Shown here: in pieces, positions 59,980 through 64,000 of the stretch
How positions within the stretch are numbered: the first letter of the stretch is position 1
Layout of the letters: the number at the start of each line of letters is the position of its first letter
DNA from: Brevundimonas sp.
GTDB lineage: Bacteria; Pseudomonadota; Alphaproteobacteria; Caulobacterales; Caulobacteraceae
Length of the DNA: 64,000 nt
Direction: 5' to 3'
Assembly: GCF_030704825.1 (NCBI RefSeq)
Contig: NZ_JAUYNX010000021.1
Location: 1-64,000 of the forward strand
Translations under genes and position numbers: made by a program
Notes under the pieces: generated by a model
Seen by the model: only the letters and a program-made list of their open reading frames with translations
Told to the model about the DNA's origin: nothing
Databases searched by the model: none

Positions 59980-62883
59980 ATGACCGACGCCTCAGCCGAA
60001 ACCAACGACCGCCCCCTCACCCAGGACGGCCCCGCGCTGCGGCTGTGGATGATCGACGCCTCGGCCTACATCTTCCGCGCCTATCACGCCCTGCCGCCCC
60101 TGACGCGCAAGTCGGACGGCCTGCCCGTCGGCGCGATCCAGGGCTACTGCAACATGCTGTGGAAGCTGCTGCAGGATATGAAGGGCAGCGACGGCCCGAC
60201 CCATCTGGTCGCCGTCTTCGACCATTCGGAGAAGACTTTCCGTAATGAGATGTACGACCTCTACAAGGCCAACCGCTCGGCGCCGCCCGAGGATCTGATC
60301 CCCCAGTTCCCGCTGGTGCGCGAGGCGACGGCGGCGTTCGGCGTGGCCTGTCTGGAGCTGCCCGGCTACGAGGCCGACGACCTGATCGCCACCTATGCCT
60401 GCAAGGCGCGCGACGCGGGGGGCGAGGCCGTCATCGTCAGCTCCGACAAGGACCTGATGCAGCTGATCGGCGGCGGCGTGGTCATGTGGGACCCGATGAA
60501 GGACCGGCGCCTGGCCGAGGACGCCGTGATGGAGAAGTTCGGCGTCCTGCCCGAGAAGATGGTCGACCTCCAGGCCCTGATCGGCGACAGCGTCGACAAC
60601 GTCCCCGGCGCCCCCGGCATCGGCCCCAAGACGGCGGCCCAGCTGCTGGACGAATACGGCGATCTCGACACGCTTCTGGAACGGGCCGGCGAGATCAAAC
60701 AGCCGAAGCGGCGCGAGACCCTTCAGAATTTCCGCGACCAGATCCTGCTCAGCCGCGAGCTGGTGCGCCTGACCTGCGACGCCCCGGCGCCCGAGCCGAT
60801 CGACGACTTCGTGGTCCGCCACCCCGATCCCGAAATCCTGGGCGAGTTCCTCGACCGGATGGAGTTCCGCTCGCTGCGCAACCGCGTCGGCGACGGCAAG
60901 GCCCCCGCGAAAGACGGCACGGCGTTCGTCGCCCGGCCCAGGGTCACCAGCGCCCCCGTGGCCACCCCCCGCTACGGCCAGGTCCCGACCGGCCCGGCCG
61001 AGGCCCAGACCTTCGACATCGAGGCCTACCGCTGCATCCAGACGCTGGAGGAGCTGGACGCCTGGATCGCCCGGGCGACCGAGGCCGGGGTGGTCGGGTT
61101 CGACACCGAGACGGACGCGCTCAGCGCGACGCATGCGGGGCTGTGCGGGGTGTCGCTGGCGATCGGGCCGAACGACGCCTGCTATGTGCCGCTGACGCAT
61201 GAGCATGAGCCGGCGGCGAACGCGGGCAGGCTGGATTTCGGCGGCGAGACCGACCAGCGCGAACCCCTGACCCAGATCGACAAGCCCACGGCCCTGGCGC
61301 GGCTGAAGACGCTGCTGGAGAACCCGGCCGTCCTCAAGGTCACCCAGAACGGCAAGTACGACCTCGCCGTCATGGCGCAGCGGGACATCCGCGTGGCCCC
61401 GATCGACGACACCATGCTGATCTCCTACGTGCTCGAGGGCGGGCTGCACGGGCACGGGATGGACGAGCTGGCGCGGCTGCACCTCGGCCACGACCCGATC
61501 CCGTTCAAACAGGTGGCCGGGACCGGCAAGTCCCAGAAATCGTTCAAACATGTCGAGCTGAAACCGGCCACCTGCTACGCCGCCGAGGACGCCGACGTGA
61601 CCCTGCGCCTGTGGCGCATCCTCAAGCCGCGGCTGGCCGGGGAGAAGCTGACCACCGTCTATGAGACCCTTGAGCGCGGGATGCCCGCGGTCCTGGCCGA
61701 CATGGAGCGGGCCGGGGTCCGCGTCGATCCCGACCGCCTCAAACGCCTGTCGTCCGAGTTCGGCCTGCGCATGGCCGAGCTGGAACAGCAGGCGCACGAG
61801 CTGGCCGGCCGCCCGTTCAACGTCGGCTCTCCGCGCCAGATCGGCGACATCCTGTTCGGCGAAATGGCCCTGACCGGCGGCCGGAAGACCGCCAGCGGCC
61901 AGTGGGAGACCGGCGCCGCCACGCTCGAAGCCCTGGCCCTGACCCACGACCTGCCGCGCGTCCTGCTGGACTGGCGCCAGCTGGCCAAGCTGAAAGGCAC
62001 CTATACCGACGCCCTGATCGAGGCCGCCGACAAGACCACCGACCGCGTCCACACCTCCTACCAATTAGCCGCCGCCACCACCGGCCGCCTCGCCTCCTCC
62101 GACCCCAACCTCCAGAACATCCCGATCCGCACCGAGACCGGCCGCCAGATCCGCCAGGCCTTCATCGCCGCCCCCGGCCATGTCCTGATCAGCGCCGACT
62201 ACAGCCAGATCGAGCTGCGCCTGCTGGCCCACATCGGCGACATCCCCGAGCTGAAGCGCGCCTTCGCCGCCGGCATCGACATCCACACCGCCACGGCCAG
62301 CGAGATGTTCGGCGTCCCCGTCGGCCAGATGGACCCCGAGACCCGCCGCCGCGCCAAGGCGATCAATTTCGGCATCGTCTACGGCATCAGCGCCTTCGGC
62401 CTGGCCGCCCAGCTGAACATCGACCAGGGCGAGGCCGGCGCCTACATCAAGACCTATTTCGAGCGCTTCCCCGGCATCCGCACCTATATGGACGCGACCA
62501 AGGCCCAGGTCCGCGAGACCGGCATGGTCAGCACCGTCTTCGGCCGCCGCATCCACATCCCCGCCATCCATTCCAAGTCAGGGGCCGAGCGCCAGTTCGG
62601 CGAACGCGCCGCCATCAACGCCCCCATCCAGGGCGCCGCCGCCGACATCATCCGCCGCGCCATGATGCGGATGCCGGGGGCTCTGGTTGAGGCCGGCCTG
62701 TCAACGAAGATGCTGCTCCAGGTCCACGACGAACTGGTCTTCGAGGCGCCGGAGGCGGAGGCCGAGCGCGCCATCGCCGTGATCAAGCGGACGATGGAGG
62801 GGGCGGCGGAACCGGCCGTGGCCCTGACGGCGCCGCTGGTGGTGGAGGCGAGGGCGGCGGGGAACTGGGACGAGGCGCATTGA
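59980..62883 (+). CDS. polA: DNA polymerase I
   Basis: 967 aa. N-terminal 5'-3' exonuclease (WMIDASAYIFRAYHA; YEADDLIATYA; GDSVDNVPGAPGIGPKTA), an intact 3'-5' proofreading domain (FDTETD at about 374-379) and the polymerase with motif A SADYSQIELRLLAH (about 738) and motif C VHDELVFEA (about 915). Fills gaps after excision repair and primer removal. Its last 255 bp occur a second time at 63730-63983, so the present 3' end may be a replacement copy supplied by an insertion. No terminator is visible. Confidence 0.97.
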   Translation: MTDASAETNDRPLTQDGPALRLWMIDASAYIFRAYHALPPLTRKSDGLPVGAIQGYCNMLWKLLQDMKGSDGPTHLVAVFDHSEKTFRNEMYDLYKANRSAPPEDLIPQFPLVREATAAFGVACLELPGYEADDLIATYACKARDAGGEAVIVSSDKDLMQLIGGGVVMWDPMKDRRLAEDAVMEKFGVLPEKMVDLQALIGDSVDNVPGAPGIGPKTAAQLLDEYGDLDTLLERAGEIKQPKRRETLQNFRDQILLSRELVRLTCDAPAPEPIDDFVVRHPDPEILGEFLDRMEFRSLRNRVGDGKAPAKDGTAFVARPRVTSAPVATPRYGQVPTGPAEAQTFDIEAYRCIQTLEELDAWIARATEAGVVGFDTETDALSATHAGLCGVSLAIGPNDACYVPLTHEHEPAANAGRLDFGGETDQREPLTQIDKPTALARLKTLLENPAVLKVTQNGKYDLAVMAQRDIRVAPIDDTMLISYVLEGGLHGHGMDELARLHLGHDPIPFKQVAGTGKSQKSFKHVELKPATCYAAEDADVTLRLWRILKPRLAGEKLTTVYETLERGMPAVLADMERAGVRVDPDRLKRLSSEFGLRMAELEQQAHELAGRPFNVGSPRQIGDILFGEMALTGGRKTASGQWETGAATLEALALTHDLPRVLLDWRQLAKLKGTYTDALIEAADKTTDRVHTSYQLAAATTGRLASSDPNLQNIPIRTETGRQIRQAFIAAPGHVLISADYSQIELRLLAHIGDIPELKRAFAAGIDIHTATASEMFGVPVGQMDPETRRRAKAINFGIVYGISAFGLAAQLNIDQGEAGAYIKTYFERFPGIRTYMDATKAQVRETGMVSTVFGRRIHIPAIHSKSGAERQFGERAAINAPIQGAAADIIRRAMMRMPGALVEAGLSTKMLLQVHDELVFEAPEAEAERAIAVIKRTMEGAAEPAVALTAPLVVEARAAGNWDEAH
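62629..62883 (+). repeat. polA 3'-end repeat, left copy (inside polA)
   Basis: From CAGGGCGCCGCC to the TGA. By eye it differs from the right copy by 15 substitutions and one single-base gap. Most differences are at third codon positions (for example GCG/GCC, CCG/CCC), with a few amino-acid changes (VEAGLSTK against ADAGLSTR). Confidence 0.9.
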
Positions 62884-62893
62884 GGGGGCGGCC

Positions 62894-62948
62894 GGTGAAA
62901 AAGGACGCTCGTCGGTGAAAACAGAGCTCCTTTGTTGAAATTTTCACC
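62894..62948. repeat. three 20-bp-spaced GGTGAAAA-type repeats with an inverted copy
   Basis: GGTGAAAA at 62894 and 62914, GTTGAAAT at 62934, each 20 bases apart; the last runs into TTTTCACC (62941-62948), the inverse of the repeat. Multiple repeats of about 20 bp with this A-rich core are found at the ends of IS21-type insertion sequences, so this may be a relic of such an end. No transposase gene is present. Confidence 0.5.
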
Positions 62949-63059
62949 GATACGAATCATATTGGGCAGGCAAAGTCCTTCCCGCGTCCCGAACTGTCGC
63001 CGTATGGCGTGCGTGTCCCGGTTCCGCCGGGACTAGGGGCCGGGAAGGCGCCCTCCCCC

Positions 63060-63671
63060 TCACTGGAACCGCCAAACGTCGTCGATGCGCGGCCGCAGCA
63101 TGTCGCGCCAGCGATGGGCGTCCCGGCGATCGGCGCGAAACGACCGCGCGATCGCGCCCGCGCACATGTCGGCGAGCTGGATCAGCGGATCGGTCTTTGA
63201 ATCCGAGAAGCGACAATCACGTACAGCACCCTCGCGCACCTTGCGGCGGATGGCGGTCGAAAGCTTCTGTCGGAACTCCCGGTCGCCGGAGCCGTCGATG
63301 ATGACCTTGGCGTTGGTCAGGCGGCCGTTGTCGTGGCGCAGCATCTGTTTGACGAAGAACTCGTAGAAACTCTCCTTGTCGGTCTGCAGATGGGCGGAGC
63401 GGATCACCGCTTTCTCGACCACGATAGCGCGGACGCGGAAGGGCGCGGCGGCGACCGCGCGAAAGAAGCGATCCCGCACCTCGTCCCGGCTCTTGCTGAA
63501 TTTGAACTCGCCCTTGTGCATCGGGCGCGCGGCCGACCCTTCGATCAGACGACGCGTCAGGGCCGCGTCGTCGGCGTCGTCGAACATGATCATGGCGGCG
63601 ACGAACACGGGGGAACTCCCTTGGTCGACCTTGAAGCCAGCGTCTCCGCTTTCGTCGATGTAGACAAGCAT
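63060..63671 (-). CDS. DUF3800 domain protein in the polA insertion
   Basis: 203 aa from ATG 63671; a GTG at 63716 would add 15 residues and neither has a good ribosome site. DUF3800 signature: N-terminal YIDESGDAGF, a central VIIDGSGDREFRQ and the C-terminal DPLIQLADMCAGAIARSF. The acidic residues suggest a metal-dependent nuclease-like fold; family members often lie in mobile or defence islands, but no activity is established. Flanked by copies of the polA 3' end. Slightly less GC-rich than its surroundings by eye. Confidence 0.82.
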   Translation of the reverse strand: MLVYIDESGDAGFKVDQGSSPVFVAAMIMFDDADDAALTRRLIEGSAARPMHKGEFKFSKSRDEVRDRFFRAVAAAPFRVRAIVVEKAVIRSAHLQTDKESFYEFFVKQMLRHDNGRLTNAKVIIDGSGDREFRQKLSTAIRRKVREGAVRDCRFSDSKTDPLIQLADMCAGAIARSFRADRRDAHRWRDMLRPRIDDVWRFQ

Positions 63672-63729
63672 GGCCGTATGATCGACCGGATTACTCCCGG
63701 TTGTGAAGGGGCACACGCGCGCGCCTGTT

Positions 63730-63983
63730 CAGGGCGCCGCCGCCGCCATCATCCGCCGCGCCATGATGCGGATGCCGGGGCGCTGGCCGACGCCGGCCTC
63801 TCAACGAGGATGCTGCTCCAGGTCCACGACGAACTGGTTTTCGAGGCCCCCGAAGCCGAGGCCGAGCGCGCCATCGCCGTGATCAAGCGGACGATGGAGG
63901 GGGCGGCGGAACCGGCCGTGGCGCTGACGGCGCCGCTGGTGGTGGAGGCGAGGGCGGCGGGGAATTGGGACGAGGCGCACTGA
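63730..63983 (+). pseudogene. frameshifted fragment of the polA 3' end, right copy
   Basis: 254 bp matching the last 255 bp of polA. A missing G in the run after ATGCCG (about 63777-63781) breaks the frame, and the polymerase Asp in AAADIIRRAM has become Ala. Downstream of the frameshift the protein sequence is still readable to GNWDEAH and the same TGAGGGGGC end. No start or upstream polymerase part is present, so it is not functional. Confidence 0.9.
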
Positions 63984-64000
63984 GGGGGCTTTGCGGTCTC

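Overview
The window is one contiguous piece of a GC-rich (about two thirds G+C) alphaproteobacterial chromosome, most likely Caulobacteraceae and plausibly Brevundimonas. The grounds are codon use, the compact ATGA/GTGA-overlapped operons, ubiquinone genes, an ETF pair, a HIG1-like twin-membrane protein beside a PduO-type cobalamin adenosyltransferase, and a FAH-type sugar-acid locus with a FucP-type transporter. Taxonomy is inferred from gene content and was not tested by any search. Nearly all of the DNA is coding.

Layout. 1-5.7 kb: the 3' end of purN, a PQQ-type sugar dehydrogenase lipoprotein, a DUF1206 membrane protein, a two-gene ABC-2 exporter and a proline-rich anchored protein. 6.2-8.8 kb: a tightly overlapped ArsR-SRPBCC-DHFR-like-SRPBCC-GST operon, followed by a zf-CHCC protein, an orphan ABC ATPase, bioB and an exported amidohydrolase. 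13.4-18.2 kb: ahcY behind a 28-bp palindrome and before a strong terminator, then HIG1-like/pduO and etfBA. 18.2-30.9 kb: a second ArsR-SRPBCC-GNAT operon, two adjacent amidohydrolase-fold proteins, YaiI, ArfB, an EF-hand lipoprotein, ubiE-ubiB, a Crp/Fnr regulator divergent from phhB-SDR, and a DUF885 lipoprotein. A tRNA-Arg(CCG) lies at 31.1 kb.

31-46 kb is an amino-acid biosynthesis block. thrC faces a minus-strand thr operon (compact aspartokinase-homoserine dehydrogenase fusion, then thrB). Upstream of it is the nine-gene minus-strand operon ilvD-ilvC-ilvG-ilvM-leuA-ilvE-leuC-leuD-leuB. Each operon is preceded by a short reading frame rich in its own end-product codons (Thr/Ile for thr; Ile/Leu/Val for ilv) followed by an intrinsic terminator, the classical arrangement of transcription attenuation. 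The fusion lacks ACT domains and LeuA lacks its C-terminal regulatory domain, so control may have moved from enzyme feedback to the leaders.

46-54.4 kb is a plant-sugar locus: GH43 and GH39 glycosidases, an AraD1/GguC-type FAH protein, a GntR/FCD regulator, a periplasmic aldose 1-epimerase and a FucP-family transporter, with LacI-like and GntR-like operator candidates in the promoter regions. 54.5-62.9 kb: thioesterase, def-fmt-truA, an entericidin-like lipoprotein, a TPP enzyme, a lipoprotein and polA. At the right edge a DUF3800 gene sits between the end of polA and a second, frameshifted copy of the last 255 bp of polA (about 94% identical by eye). This looks like a small module inserted with a gene-end duplication and is the most unusual structure in the window.
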